Shown in pieces: positions 1 through 14,300 of a stretch of DNA of 64,000 nucleotides (position 1 is the first letter of the stretch; every line of letters begins with the position of its first letter). The notes below the pieces were generated by a model. The model had not been told where the DNA came from. It searched no databases and saw nothing but the letters and a program-made list of their open reading frames with translations. Made by a program: the position numbers and the translations under genes. This DNA is from Trichoplax sp. H2 (lineage: Eukaryota > Placozoa > Uniplacotomia > Trichoplacea): positions 1 through 64,000 of the forward strand of contig NOWV01000197.1 in the NCBI GenBank assembly GCA_003344405.1. Reading direction: 5' to 3'.

Positions 1-928
1 GAGGTAAAGGTTGGAGTATTCCTAAAAGTTGTGAGTAATTTCATTTTTAGATGGTTTGGTTGGTTATAATAGTAGTTCTGCCCTTTTGTAATTACTTGAT
101 TTGGTAAGGTTGTGATTAGAAATTATAATAAACAGGCGTTTTCCCCTAAATTAAGCAATGATAGGACTTAAAAGTCGCTAGTTTTGATAATTATAATTGG
201 ACGCCCATTATAACTCTATATTCATGATTTTTGACCGAGCATATTATCAGTAACGTCGTTAGTAATCTTTTTAAAAGCAATCCATAATTACTTTCCTATT
301 GGGTAAGTAACCTTTAATGGTGATATTGATATAAGCGATTTACTAAGCTAAGGTAATAATCATTTGGATAAAATACACTAGAACAGAATAAAATATGATA
401 CCTCAGAAAGCTGAAGCAGCATATATTATAGACATGAAACGGTAGATGTCAAGCAAATAAAGCATACAATAGCGAATTGGATATCAATCTTAAGGATTAC
501 AATAATAGAATAAATTTCAAACATCAATTTCTTATAGTAGTTTAGATTATATAATTATTAGTTTATATTAATAATCACGCTACAGTACTACGATAAAGGG
601 CCTTCTCAAAAACATAACGGTTTTTTATAAACTTCACTTTATTGCATAAGATTAGGTTTATCTTACAACTACCAAGGAGTATCTAACTGCAATCAGACTA
701 TCTCTGGACTATCTAAATTATTATAGATTTTCATAATTTATATAAAATTAGTTACACAATGATTTTCCTTCAAATACAATCATATGTAAATTCACTATCG
801 CGCTATCAATTCATAATTCGCTCTTCTGGTTAAAGCGTCATAATATAAATCTCGCAGTTTTAACATACAGTACTTAGCGCAATCTATTACTTACCTAAGA
901 ATCATAATATAACCATCTCAATATAAAC

Positions 929-1258
929 GAGCAGCGCGGGGATATTTATACTACTATTAGATGACTGTGATTATGGGTTCATTTCAATAGGTCAGTATAA
1001 GATTCTTACCGTACTTTTTACCTCAAGATTTCTTCATGTAAAACGAATAGCTCTAAGGTAGCAATTTCCGCAGAGTACTGATTTTTAAAATAGTATTCGT
1101 TATATCGCTAAGGGTGGCCGCTGGGCCTTTCAATTTTGATTTGATGTAATACTCTGATGAAAATTGAATAAACATAGAATCTTTATAGAGTTTTCTACAC
1201 AGCCATTTTGATTGTTACATTTTCTTATAATGGTTGTTATAGACAGAGCAAGCGATCC
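929..1258 (+). repeat. Dispersed ~330-bp repeat, copy A
   Basis: This segment matches 59382-59730 in reverse complement over essentially its whole length with only scattered differences. Similarity stops abruptly just before position 929. The other end stops at the assembly gap in copy B, so the true right boundary is unknown. No terminal inverted repeats, target-site duplication or open frame is visible. It is a dispersed element, or a duplicated or misassembled fragment, of unknown type. Confidence 0.8.
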
Positions 1259-2329
1259 TTAGACACATTATAATAATTGAGATAGAATTGACCACAGTAC
1301 TAAGGACATTGTACCGCACTGTCGATAGCTTACAGTACCTGCTAATCTTAACTTGGTATGTCCATCACCGTACATTAGTTATCATAATGCGCTTTGGAGC
1401 ATGAACTAATCTTAATATAGCATTTCATAGCATTTCATCTGTGAATCGTCAGCAAAGCGACGTGAGTTTGTACTAGTTATTACAATACGTAGTGTAAACA
1501 TCTTCACAATCAGGCACTTATGCAATATTATAATATAGAGTACTGTACAATTTATTTATTTTCGTAAGATCCTATTATCTTAGTCTTAAGCTTATTTGGG
1601 GCTCCACTACAGGTACTAATTATGGAAACTATTGAGGCTGATTTCCAAATCTAGACGCTATTCCTTAGTGTGACAGCTATTGGATTCCTTACACAGAAAA
1701 CATATTTGTTTATCCCGTAGATTTCAGGTATTTTTTTGCATTGTTCTTCGTTTATAATGAACACTGTAATTTGTCTTAAATGGCTTGTACTTCTGATTAT
1801 TTTTAGTCTTTATTGAAGATTTGCATATTTTGCCGAAATTTACTAACCCAACAAAGTGAGTTTAGACGACCTGACAGACACTATGCTCTCCTTTCTCTTA
1901 ATAGATATTTTGTAGCTAGATCGTTTCGGTAATTAGATATCATAAGTTAGCAATTGTGTGAGATAAGTATTTCTTGTTATTGCTACAATAAAAGGTATGT
2001 TCTTCTTTGAAGCGCAATTCGAAGTAATTTTAGAATTTTCATGTGTGCAGTGATCAAGGAATGTCAAAATTTAATGGTGTGCTACCATAATTACCTACAG
2101 TAACATATATGTAAAGCTTGGCATATTACATTAGTGCAAACCAGATTTCTTTCAATATTATCGCCCTCAGTCTCTGAATATATAACCATACCAGAGAACT
2201 TCTATATCTGAATGCACACTGCATTCTATTTGCGATTATTAAAATCTTCTGTGAAGCTAATATTGAGTCTGCCATTTAATTACGCAGAAGCCTTTGCGAG
2301 TATATTGTATTAAGAATCATATCTAGTGT

Positions 2330-2560
2330 TAATATAATTTCTCTCTGAAATATCTAAACCATACAGGAATATCCTGAAAAGATGATAATAATTATTGCTA
2401 TTAAATGTGATTTCTCGTTGAAAATATCTACGGATATGTCTTAAAAAGATGAGAATGTATTATTGCTTCTAAATATAATTTCTCTTTGAGAATATCTAAA
2501 AAACATACTGTTATATCTTAAAAGGATTAAAACGATGATAATATTCATTGCTTCTATTGA
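2330..2560 (+). repeat. Three-copy decayed tandem repeat, unit ~70-80 bp
   Basis: Three successive copies share the order AATTTCTCTxTGA, AATATCTA, ATACxG, TATCTTAAAAxGAT and ATTATTGCT. Copies begin near 2331, 2405 and 2471. Unit lengths differ by small indels and no copy is coding. Confidence 0.75.
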
Positions 2561-4866
2561 TGGTAAAAGTACAGAAGTAGACTTTTAATTAATTAAGAAT
2601 TAATTCCTCAAATACTTATTTCTTATTAGAGTCTCACATTAGCTGAATAAATCATCACATTATTGACTTAAGTATAACTTAAAGGCCTAGATGAAAATCT
2701 AGAGCCAAACAGATGCAACTGATTGATTCAAAAATGTTAAACCTCTTCAATAATTAGATTCATTCACAGATTAACGCACAGTGAATTAGCATGAAAACAT
2801 GATGCTATGCATGATGATAGCATTCATTAGCTCTATTATGAGATCTTTTTAGAGTAGGCAATCGATTAATGACAATTTTATTAAGTTTGCATGAATTTAT
2901 ACAACTTACATTATTTTACAATCTATGTGAAACTTATTTAATCATTGACCAACTACAAATAAAAAAATCGGGTTCAGAGAATTAATATCTGCTTTCTTGA
3001 AATTCAATAATATTTTTTATACTCTTGTTCCATGGATATTGTTACGTGACTTGCATATTTATTAACCTGCACGAGAATTAATGTCATAGAGGCTTAATCT
3101 TAACAATTGTTAAAATTAACTTATTCTATCAATTAGGTTTGGTTTTTACTTTATATTTTATCTTATTCTATTCCAAAATTAAGGCAGTAATTGGTGCTAT
3201 TAATTCAAATTCCAATCTAAATATTATTATTATGTAATTGTTGGGAGATTAAATTAAAATAAGGATTATTAATTTTTGTTTCTTTGTAATCTATAGAAAT
3301 TTATAACTTCACTAAGATTGATTGATTCCATTTAACTTGTATGTAAATGATTGAATTGTGAATGAGTTGAATGACAGTTTTGATTAGCAACTGCTATAAT
3401 AATAGAAGAAATATAGTCAATGTCATATTAAAATAATTTTAATTGGACGTGGTTAATAATAACTCTCTATGTTGGCTTTAAAATTAAAATGCTTACTTCA
3501 AAATTTTCAATTTAAAGTTTAAACTTTTCCATTATATCAAACCGGAATTATATCGCAGGCAACAAACAGAACATTTGATTCCATAGTAGGACTGATATTC
3601 ATTAAAATAAAATTAATTTATGAGATATGATAGTTACTAATGGATAATAGCAATTTAAATTGGAAAAAATATCATGCTCACTTCTAAATAGATGAATTTG
3701 ATATATGTATAAGCGTATGATCATAGAGGGTTAATCGTCAGTTAAATTATTCAACATAGCCCGGTAACATCAATCTGACTGATAGCTAGTCTACAGTGGT
3801 TTTGTGCCTAAATAACCGTAATTTAAACTATTTTCGATTTGGATATTCCAAACTTTAGCGTTATGGCTATCCAAATTTGCACTCGTATAAACTATTTAGT
3901 GTATGATAGATCCACATTACGATAGTGCAATGACAAAATTTGGAACGCCAAAGTTGTCCGAAATGGGGAGTGATATAGAAACGTCTTTAATCACCAAGGT
4001 TGCTCAAATTCATTTCAAAATTTCGTAGCTAATGTAGGCGTTTTTTAGCACTGATAAAATGTTTATTTGAAAAAAACCATTTAGTTAACAGTAAATATAT
4101 TAATCAAAAATATTTCATGTTTAAATTTAAATTTAATTTAAATACATTACGATATGCTAGCATAAAATTGTCGTGCCACTTTTGCTGAAGTAATCCACTC
4201 AATTCATTACCATAGCTTAGCTTTTATTTTTAATAGAGTGGTTACTAAGATGGAATAGGGCAGAGAAATGCCTAAAAAAATGCTTTCTGCTATACCGTTG
4301 ATTTAAGAAATTTATCCTTTTTACATTTTAATCCTATCAAAATATTGTATTCTTGACGTATTTCTTTACCAAGCATCATCATGGTAATTCTTTTACCTTA
4401 AAAATATTGTAAATGCTTGTAATTAACAGTTCATGCATAAATTGGCAACATAACAGGCAGAAACTGCATAAGCATTAAAAGAATAGTCTAATATAGCATA
4501 AGCATAGTTTTAATATAATGATGTAGGAATAGGATTTTAATTTACTATAATTTTTGTAATACATTTCTAAACCAATCATTTTGTGTTAGTTTTCAAGGGA
4601 AGTGTCAAAATGTCATTCTTTTCAACGTCTTTATGAAAATATCGATTTAATTGGTTAGCTAGTTTTATTCAAAAACAATAAAAATTAATTACTGTTCTCA
4701 AAATATTTTCTAGCTTCCTGTTTAGCATTTGTATTTAATTAAGGAGGATAATATTTCTTTTCTAAACCTTGAAAACACCACAACGGTGAAAGCCTTTCGA
4801 CAAGTAGCATTTTGGATAGTCCATGGTGTATGCGTTGTACGTTTTATTTTAAGCTAGCCTAAATCT

Positions 4867-5510
4867 AATATTTCGTCAACTAGGTAAGTGGATGATCAAA
4901 TTCTTTTATCGAAATTTATACGCTGTAATATCAATCATGTAATGTTTCATTTTTTTTAATATTTTCGGCTATTTCATAAGGATCGGTGATCACTAAAAAT
5001 GACTAGTCAATCTTGTAGTTTATTCCATCCGACATCGAATATTTATTTAACAAATAATGAAAGAATTGACTTTACTCCAAGTTATATTTAGTACTAGTAA
5101 CTTAGCGTAGCTAAAATCAATTGAATTATTTTAATGTATAAACCACGATAGTTGAAGTTTGTGCCTGGTACACATGTCCATATATTAAATTTTATGTCTT
5201 TTAAATTTAATTTTCGCCAACTAGGTGAGTAAATGATCAATTTCTATTACCAAGTTTACATAATATGAATCTAAGTAATGATTTATGTCTTAAATATTTA
5301 CGGATATTTTGTAAGGACTGGTGATAACTAATAACTACAGTACTGTAAGCAGTGTTCTAGTTTATTCTATCAGACATCAAATATCAACTGAATAAATAAT
5401 AGATATTGTTGACTATTTCTCCAAATTAGATTTAGAACCTATGAACTTAACGTAGTTAAAATAAATTAAACTACTTCAATACACAGATCATTATAATTAA
5501 AATTTTCGGA
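4867..5510 (+). repeat. Two-copy diverged tandem duplication, unit ~340 bp
   Basis: The block from about 4867 to 5205 is repeated from about 5208 to 5510. Shared landmarks in order are CGxCAACTAGGTxAGT, GATCAA, TAAGGAxxGGTGAT, TAGTTTATTC, CAGACATC/CCGACATC and AACTTAxCGTAG. The copies are clearly old, with many substitutions and indels. Neither carries an open frame. Confidence 0.75.
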
Positions 5511-6539
5511 AATGGAGACTCAAATTATGAAACGTAAGTTAATATCTGCAGCGTTACTAAAGTACTTTGAAAACAATGAGAAATAATAAATAAAACATCG
5601 GTTCTTACGACCCAACTTTTATCATAGATGATAAGAAGTAATAACCAAATCCTTGAGCAGTAATAAAATTAATCTTCAACTCAGATTCAAATACGCTTGG
5701 TCTACTTTCTACTCTAGTCAACAGTATTTTAAAAAATCGACTTTAACAATAATATAGAATTCCAAAAGACTACAATGACTTTATGTTAAAATTAAAAACT
5801 AAAAAATTAAAACACATTATTCCATAACAGCGTGATCGCTTTTACTCTGATAGTTCATTCTAAATTACTTAAGCCTGACTTTTTCTAAGTGAAATAGAAT
5901 TTAATATCCATTTCTTTGTCTTTGCGTTTTACGCTAATACGTAGTACAAAGTTTCTTCCAATATATTTTTATACTTACATTTGTAATGGAGAAATTGACA
6001 GGTATAATGTAAGTCTTACCTCTATAGTTTTATTACTTACCTAGCAAGAATTGAATTCTATACTACCTAGGATAGCATAAAAGTCGACTTGACTTAATTG
6101 ATGATAATTATGCTACATGTGCATCGACAGGAGACTTAAATTTATAAAATTTATTTTGATCCATGTAGCCAAATAGTCATGTAGCGTAATTTAGTATTCA
6201 AATTAGAAAACTTCCAATAAAGTAGACAGTTTATGTTGCTTTAGCTAAATAATTAATTTAAAAAGTAGAAATGTATTATTCAATCCTTAATTAATTTGAC
6301 GTCATAAAATGTAGCACAAATAAACTTCATAATTATCCCTAATTAATTACAGATTTTTTGTTTTAAATCAAAATTCAAATACGGGTGTTATATATGGCTT
6401 ATAACATTTAAATTAAAATTAAAATTAAAGAAGTTAAAATAATTTATTCAATTACGTCAAAAACTGCTAATTTCAGCAAATCCAGGACTAACAGAAAATT
6501 TCCAGTTTCGAAATTAACTCATTTAAAGTTAAACTCAAG

Positions 6540-8650
6540 ATGGATTCAACTAAAAAGCTTCGTGATGAAATTACCAACTCTGTACACCAGGACAGGTTAA
6601 TTACTTTAATGCGCCAATTAACTTATGAATGCAAAGCGATCGTCATCATGGCTACCCTTCTAGTAGGCGTAGGAATTGCTAGATTATCAGTACCAAACTT
6701 TGCTTATTACACTCTTGGAGTAGGATTATTTGGCCACTGTTATTGGGTTGGAGGATTGGTAAGTAATACTATCTTCAATAAATATTGGATTAACATTCTA
6801 AGCTGTTATCCTATTTGCTAGTAAGCTATATTATGCATCAAAGTAATGGCTTAGACATTTGTCCATGATTACTACTAATCCAAGTATAAGATTTGATCTT
6901 CATTTACTAATTACATAGGAGGTTTTAGCGAGATCCTTAGTTAACATCAGGCTCTATTTACTCAAATTGCTATCAGCAGCCATAAATATATGATGGATAC
7001 ACGTAGTACAGCAACTTACTCTAAGACATCCTTAAGAAATCAGGCTGCTACTCTAAACACTTTGATATAATGCGTTCTCCGCTTATTCCGGACAAGCAAA
7101 CATGTTTTGATAACTTATTTTAGTTAATTGAAAGCATTTTCACAATAACTGCAGTAGCTTATTCCCATCATCAGTACAGAGAAACTCATAAATACCATTT
7201 TGAATCAAAGGGATATTTTATTTTAACGTTAAAAATACTTTCACCTCAATTATTAGAATCACGATAGCTTACGTACATGTTCTCTGGCTATCACATTTAT
7301 TAGTGCAACAGCTAATCCAAGTATATATGATTCGATCTTCATTTACTAAATATATATGTATAGTAATATATATAAATTATATAAGAAGTTGGACAAAATT
7401 CTTAGTTCATGCTTATGAAAATTGTGCTCTTCTGCCAATCTTTCTGAATCAAAACCGGTGATTTTATTTGTTCTTTCCCAATGTAAAACATCTATGAATA
7501 TTGGAACTGTGGTGATTTGATATTCATATCATTATAATAGCTATTAACTCTTATATGCGTAATTTATACTTAAATAGTTGCAGTAATTTCTATTTTCTAC
7601 AGTGTATGCTATGTTCGTGTAGAATAATTAGAAATTACGATTGAAATAGATTGCCAAGACAACCCAGCTTTACCTTCTCTTGTCATGCTACGTTTAGATT
7701 ATTATTACCGGAATAGTTGGTGTTATGGTTCACAAAGATGGAATTTTTCTTAAGTTAATGGTAGGTTTTGATTTTAATTAATTAATAATGCGTCTAATCT
7801 AGATCATTTCGTAAACGAAGATTATCAGTCATCTTCAGAACTATTTTTTAAAGAATACTAATACATTTCTGCGACAGTCTAATTTTCAGAACTGCTATTA
7901 GTGATCTTATACATTTATTTCATATAAATGGAGGACGTTCTTTCATCAAAATTTGCTATTTTTAATTTTATTTTATTCCTTGTAACAAACCAAAAACAAA
8001 TTCTTCAGCAATCATTTGCCACCTAATTAAAATTTTAATGCTGAATTTTCGTAAACAGTCAATTTTTTTTCATTTTAATTGAGCAATATAGCATTTTAAG
8101 AAGCACACTTTATTTTTTCACCGTTTTCAATTTAGAAATAAGTCCTACGGGATATATACCTTACGTCACTAATAAAGCTAATCATGCTCTTAAAATCCGC
8201 TAGATTTGCTTTGATATAAGCGTTAATGAAATATTCAAAACTCTAAATATTACCAAATCAATTTCTATGAGTTGATATCCTACAACTACTGCACTATGCA
8301 TTATACTATTCGCTAATCAGGATCTTAAATTGAATTTAATAAAGGCTCAAATCCATTTAGGATTTGCAATTGCAAGCACCGTGGCAGTAGTAGCAGGATT
8401 TGGAATTGTCGTCTATAATCTAAGTCGTCTACCGTCGCTACCAGAGAGAATTAATATCGTCTATAACTTGAATAACTGGTCAAAAACTTATGGCATGGTA
8501 GCCAGCAACGCCATCGCTGATATTATTATTTTGATGGAATATATTATCTTTTTTTGCATATGCTTGCATTGCATTATAACTTATAGAACTCTTCCTCAGC
8601 AGAGCACAGTTGATGAAAGGACCAGCGATATGGTTAGCTTTGTGGCTTAA
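6540..8650 (+). CDS. Four-pass membrane protein, unrecognised family (two exons)
   Basis: Exon 1 is 6540-6758, starting at ATG and ending before a GTAAGT donor in phase 0. Exon 2 is 8321-8650, after an AATCAG acceptor, ending in TAA. The joined protein is 182 residues. Hydrophobic segments lie at about 34-52, 54-73, 84-107 and 136-161, with a polar loop of about 28 residues between the third and fourth and a short polar tail rich in Ser, Thr and Asp. This is the layout of a small tetraspan-type membrane protein. I recognise no CCG tetraspanin motif, MARVEL signature or other family mark, so the function is unknown. Possible AATAAA poly(A) signal at 8841. The 1.56-kb intron is long for this window and could hide another exon; a phase-0 junction makes the two-exon model self-consistent. 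Confidence 0.6.
6876..7600 (+). repeat. Diverged tandem duplication inside the intron of the four-pass protein gene
   Basis: A block starting near 6876 (TCCAAGTATA, GATCTTCATTTACTAA, then TTCTTAGTT/CCTTAGTT) recurs from about 7308 with a period near 430 bp. Similarity is strongest over the first 100 bp and fades downstream. An AT dinucleotide run sits in the second copy around 7345-7380. Confidence 0.55.
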
Positions 8651-11385
8651 TTATGAATTTCTGTAGATATATTAAACTTTCCTTACAGTATGATCGTATA
8701 TGTATGTTGATTTCGTTTATTTTAGGTAAAAATAATTGGCGCTGAAGTTCCTTTAAAAGACATATAAACAAAAAGCTGTGGGGCAAATTACCAAATCATT
8801 TAATAGCAGCTTTTTAGATAATTAAATTAAGACTAAAGACAATAAAACGTACAAGTAAACAAGTATCACGACATACAGCTATTTAAAGAATAGTTATGAG
8901 GTATATCATCCACTGAAATAGTTCAGATTCGCCTAAATTTTCTGTGTAAGTTTAAAGAACGGCTAATAGTGTGATATTATGTTTTGCTTATGACCATTGC
9001 CTATACTAACTTAAGTATCGTAGTTTAAAGATGATTGGCTAATTGGTGTGTGCTTGAACATCGTAATATCCATAATTGGTTATTATTATTAGTCACAGTT
9101 GCATTTTCACGTTTATTGCATATTAATCTATACCATCATGAAATAACGAAGTGAACTTCTTAAATTAAATTATGACAAGCTAGTCTTCCCAAATTACTTA
9201 ATTGTACTGTATAAGCCTCATAGTAGCGCTTATACATTCGTATTAAATCCCAACTTTACATCACATTCGGTTATAATTATAAAAGCATATAAGTAATTAT
9301 AGTAATACTCCATATTTACGGCAATAAAATGAACGATAACTTCATAACTTATTAGGCTTTTAAATTAATTGAAATGCTTAACTAGATTGGATATGTAGAT
9401 TCTACGGTATTAGCATTCATTTAGATGCCAGTTTGCTAACAATTACTAAGTATCATAAATTCTGACACGAATGGCAATGTTTTATGTCACACTAACCAGT
9501 CTTACTTTATTGCTTATATTAATATCATATTGAGCAGAATTAGGCCATCATTGTATGCTTTCTTTGGATATTGATCGATAAAACAGATCAGTGTTTAGGT
9601 ATAATTCATACTAGTCCGTAACTTCTAAGTAAATAAAATACATGATCACGATCTAGCAATATCATGTAAGTGTTAACGTATTGAACGTAAACTGTCGTAC
9701 TCTATGAATAAAAATTATTGGAAACATCTAGAGAAGACTATCCAACTATTCTTTATGCTCTGACTATGCTACAGAAGCAATATATTTGAACTTAAATTAA
9801 GGCGTCAAATCGTAGCCTCAGGATTAGATGATGTATAGAAAATAAGCGTGAAAAAGTAATGGAAAATTGTTTTCGCAGGAAGAGATTAATGAAATATAAG
9901 TGATCTAATGAAGAATATTTAAAGTATTTGTTGATAAAATGAAGTACTGTATCAGAATTGTTTTCTACTAGTACATGGCTACGGTATGTTAGATACTACC
10001 AGAGACCGAAGACTAAAAATACTGTGCTCTACTATACATATATTATCATCAACTTGATACCAGTAGCATATGTAATATATAAATTTAGCGTGGCCAGCAA
10101 TGTCCTAAGGGGTCTTCTTGCTCTACCACAGAAAAATAGGAGTAAAGAGTACAGAGTCCAATTGTAGGTGTCAATCAATTACTTTTCTACAGTGAATAAC
10201 ATCCAGGTTGGCTAATTTTATTCGCCTGACCAAATACCACCGACACTGCAGTATTGCCTTCTATATTTTTCATTATAAATTTTCTTGGTCTAATAATTTA
10301 GCAAAGCATTCTTTGATTGAAAAGCGTGCTAAGTCTTGATGGCATTAATTACTGGTAACATTAAATTTAATTTCAATAGCAGATTTAGTAAAAAACCGAT
10401 ACAAACGTAGTAATATTGCAGTTTCATACAATAAAGATGTCATTTAAAACGGACCTTGGCAGAATATTTGAGTAATATTATCCATAAAGAATGAGGCTAT
10501 TAGGCCTCAATAAGTATATATTTTATTCCAACAAGAATTTCAAGAAGAGTTTCTTTTACAGCTTCTTGACAGATAGCTTATGAAAGATATATTATTACCG
10601 CTAGATATTCATCATATCCGTTTGTAACGAGTTCAATATAGAATAGTTCTGGTAGATACATCTGATTTTTAGCTGTCTTATAGGATTCTTTTAAAATATT
10701 ATTAAAAATACATGAAATATTTTAAGTTGATTTATCCTAACGTATATTATAATCCTAGATTGATGGTCACAATAGGTCTCCCACTGGACTTAAGTTCGAT
10801 TTGTAAACTCGATATGGCATTCCAGCCTAATTATTGAAGATACTTTAGATACACATTCAATACTGTTCTTGACCCCTTAATGTTGCACGAAAATCATGCT
10901 CAATCTAACTTATAAGTTATATTGACATTATTAATACAAATAAAATAATTTCACGTTCTATCTAGTCTTTGGACTTCATACAAATAGCACAATATGAATA
11001 TGTTATTCTAAAAGGTAAAAATTAGCATCTCGCCTACAGCAAGAAGTGACAGCTAAGACTTTGATTGGATTAAAACACTTGGTAACTATTTATTTATTAT
11101 AAATTAAATTAGATCTTCATCTTGTGGAATGCTAAAAGATCATGTGATCAGGGTCTAGACCAGGATGAACATGCAGTAGTACTTTATTCACTCAATTTTA
11201 ACCGTAAATGACCAGAATTGGGGTATTCTCGAGTCCGAAAACTAGGAGCAAAACTACAACTGCAAAGTACAGTACTTAGTGAGCTTATTAAGAGAATCAG
11301 TAAGCTGAAAAATTTCAAGTCTATTTCAACATTAGGTATTAGTCCATATTATCATTGCCATCTTCAGTAAGATAGATGAGATAAA
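8651..11385. other. Intergenic region between the four-pass gene and nidogen
   Basis: Contains the presumed 3' UTR of the upstream gene and the presumed promoter of nidogen. One open stretch at 9958-10167 (+) could encode a terminal exon with a hydrophobic segment, after a possible TATCAG acceptor, but it has no partner exon and no family resemblance, so it is not called as a gene. An ACAGTACT motif lies near 11270, about 115 bp before the nidogen ATG. Nothing else is supported. Confidence 0.5.
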
Positions 11386-14300
11386 ATGGACAAAATATCA
11401 TGGCTAAGCTTGATAATTACCCTCTTTATTAGTTGTAATGTAGTTCTTTCTATACCCTTGTCCCAATTTTTTCCGTATGGATCCTCTGCTAATAGTCTTG
11501 ATCGAACTGTTCCACGCAGCGACTATCAAAAAATCCTTTATACATCTACAGTTGACTATTTTTTCTATAACAAGCATTATAAAACGATTCAGGTAAGTCA
11601 TATACAGAATATAAATTTCTAAAAGCATATCATCTAATTAAAATTACCTACTAATTATTAATATTAACAATGATTTTGAAGTTAAAGCGTGAATAAATAT
11701 GGCTTAAAGTTTTCTATCTTTCTTTCATACTAACCCTGCCTTAAAGTAGTGCTAAATCTTGCGGAGCTACTCTTCTATTGATGCAGACGCATACAGATTA
11801 TAGATTTTATCGGCTAATTAAATATAGCAGGGACTATTTAAATTTTTAGTCTATCCCAAACTAAAAATTTGTATTATTGATTAACATTAACAATGATCTT
11901 AAAATTGAAGCGTGAACAAGCATGGACTAGAGTTTTCCATCTTTCATACTAACTCTTGCATTAAAATAGCGCTAATTACTCTTTTATTGATGCATATGCA
12001 TATGGATCAATAGATTTTTTATCTAATTAAACGTAGCATTGGCTATTCCAATATTTAGTCTATCCCAAAATTGAAAATTAGTATTATCCATTAACTTATA
12101 TTAGCGACGATCTTAAAGTTACTGTGTGAGTAAATGAGGATCAGAGTTTATCAACTTTCATAATAACTCCTGCATTAAATTAGTACTAGATCTTGTGAAA
12201 CCATTTTTCTATTGATGTTGATGCATATGTATTACTAGATTTTATCAGCTAATTAATCGTTGGTGGGACTATTCTAATCTTTACTTTATTCTAAAATTGG
12301 AAATTAATCATTTTAGCATTACTATTACTATGTGTAACAAATGAGAATAAAAGATATTATAAATAAGTTAGATAACTGATATCGATATTAATTACATTGC
12401 AGTTAATAAAATACGCTCATTGTAATTTTTTACATATAAATTCTTTGCTAAGTTCCCTAACAGTGTTCCTCCTCGCGGTAATTACTTAAACGCTACCGTT
12501 AATTTCTCGTAGATTACGTTTTGTATGACAAGCGATCCTAAACCATTATTAAGCCATCTAAAGAAAATGGATTTCTTCTTTTAGATCACCTACGAAAATT
12601 AGTAATACTAATTCGATATCGCCATTCATCGCTAATATGTTGATAAGAGAATAAAGTATAGGCTGTATTGAAAAGAATGTTTGTCGTTTATACTAATATT
12701 GTTCAAAGTTTCTGTTCAATTTCAAGTAATTGTTCGTAAATGAAATAGCAGTTTCTGCTTTGTTTCAGTAATCTAATTACCACATACTTTACCCTTAGCA
12801 TGTAAATAAGTGTCTATACGTAAGATCATCGTCAATTTAAAATGTGGTCGAGTAAATAGATCACATCATGTTCCCTGTAAGGCAGTTGTTCGTAGATATA
12901 GTCGAAATTCCTAAATTAAAAGATTTTCATACAGTACCGTGATCAAATTTTATGCATTTTCTTAGGTCATATGTAAATATCTTGATTAGCATCACAACTA
13001 TTGCTCTGATATTAACTGCTAAGCTTATACCTACGCACATAAGTTTAACGATTCCTCAGCATAATATAATCAAGTGTTAAATATTTTTTTAAAACTTCGC
13101 CGTGTGTAGAATTAGGACCGTAATACAGTAATAGTCTTATATTAACTGAAACATTTAGGTAATAAAATTGATAAAAGTTGTAACATAGATACTTCTAGTA
13201 TCGATAAATTTCAAACCAATTGCTGCGTTATCGATGCTATTCTAACTATTTCGAATAATACATCTTTGTTTATGGAATATATTCGCTGTGATTAACAACT
13301 AGAATTTTTCCTATTCATTCATTGCCCTATTTTGATGTCGAGTAATAAATTATTTTAGGTCCATACTAATGGCATAATTACATTGGGAACGGGTGCAACA
13401 TCCATGATAGCCATTAACTTCAATTTAGATTCTATTCGGATACCCATAATTTGTCCCTTTGCCGATCACATCGATACAAGAGGAACTGGTGTCATTTATT
13501 ACCGCGAAGATTCAACAGAGCAGTTGTTAAGTCAAGTATCTACAAATATCCAAAAATCATTTACAGGAGCGTCTACATTTGTAGCCCAAAGAGCATTTAT
13601 CACAACTTGGGAGAATGTCGGATTTTATAATTCGAGCAGTACACCAGTAAGTGCTTACAAACTGCATAAAATAAGACTTGAAATAAGATGCTACCGTAAA
13701 TATCGATTTAAAAGTTACTAACTTAACCTAATAAGCATGTCTTTATCTTGTTATATTCTTACTAGCCTGATTATTACAATATTGAATTAATGAGGCATTT
13801 CCATCATTTCTATTTCATGACATAATCTACGTTCAGTTTTCCTTATCCACTCTTAAAATTTTATTGTTGCATGCCATACTTAGCTACATATTTATTATTC
13901 TCGAGACTTATTCACCATTTCTATTTCATGACATAATTTACGTTTAGTTTTCCTTATCTACTCTTAAAAAATTTGTTGTTATGTGCCGCACTTTGCTCAG
14001 CATGGAAATATATTAAACATCGAATTACATCTCTTATTACTCTTAGCTATATACAATCAATAGATCTATTTGCTCATTTGTATCTAATTAAATGAATTTA
14101 TGATCATAAATAGTATTAATAGTAAAACTGTTTTATTTTTGTACAATTTAAATTTTGATGTCATGATCTCAGAGATAGACTATACACAAAAGTTATAAGT
14201 AGGGACTCCTAAGAAGTCTTTGGTTTAAGTATTCTAAGCATAAACTATTTTTGAAATTTCAGAATAAATCCAATCTTATTATAATTAATGATTAGTAAAG

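Larger units (their letters stand above)
1..6539. other. Intergenic or intronic AT-rich DNA without a recognisable gene
   Basis: No long open frame, family motif or convincing exon with flanking splice sites was found on either strand. The stretch holds one copy of a dispersed repeat (about 929-1258), a three-copy decayed tandem repeat (about 2330-2560) and a two-copy diverged duplication (about 4867-5510), listed separately. Scattered ACAGTAC-type heptamers occur near 580, 867, 1290, 1331 and 5336. An upstream gene's intron or UTR cannot be excluded. Confidence 0.6.

Noticed and set aside
1040-1080. CTAAGGTAGC decamer resembling the conserved large-subunit rRNA core
   Set aside because: Only the decamer and a few flanking bases match; the next conserved rRNA segments are absent, and the match sits inside a dispersed repeat. 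No rRNA or mitochondrial insertion is claimed.
9958-10167. 69-codon open frame with one hydrophobic segment
   Set aside because: No ATG, no partner exon and no family resemblance; it is kept only as a note in the intergenic entry.
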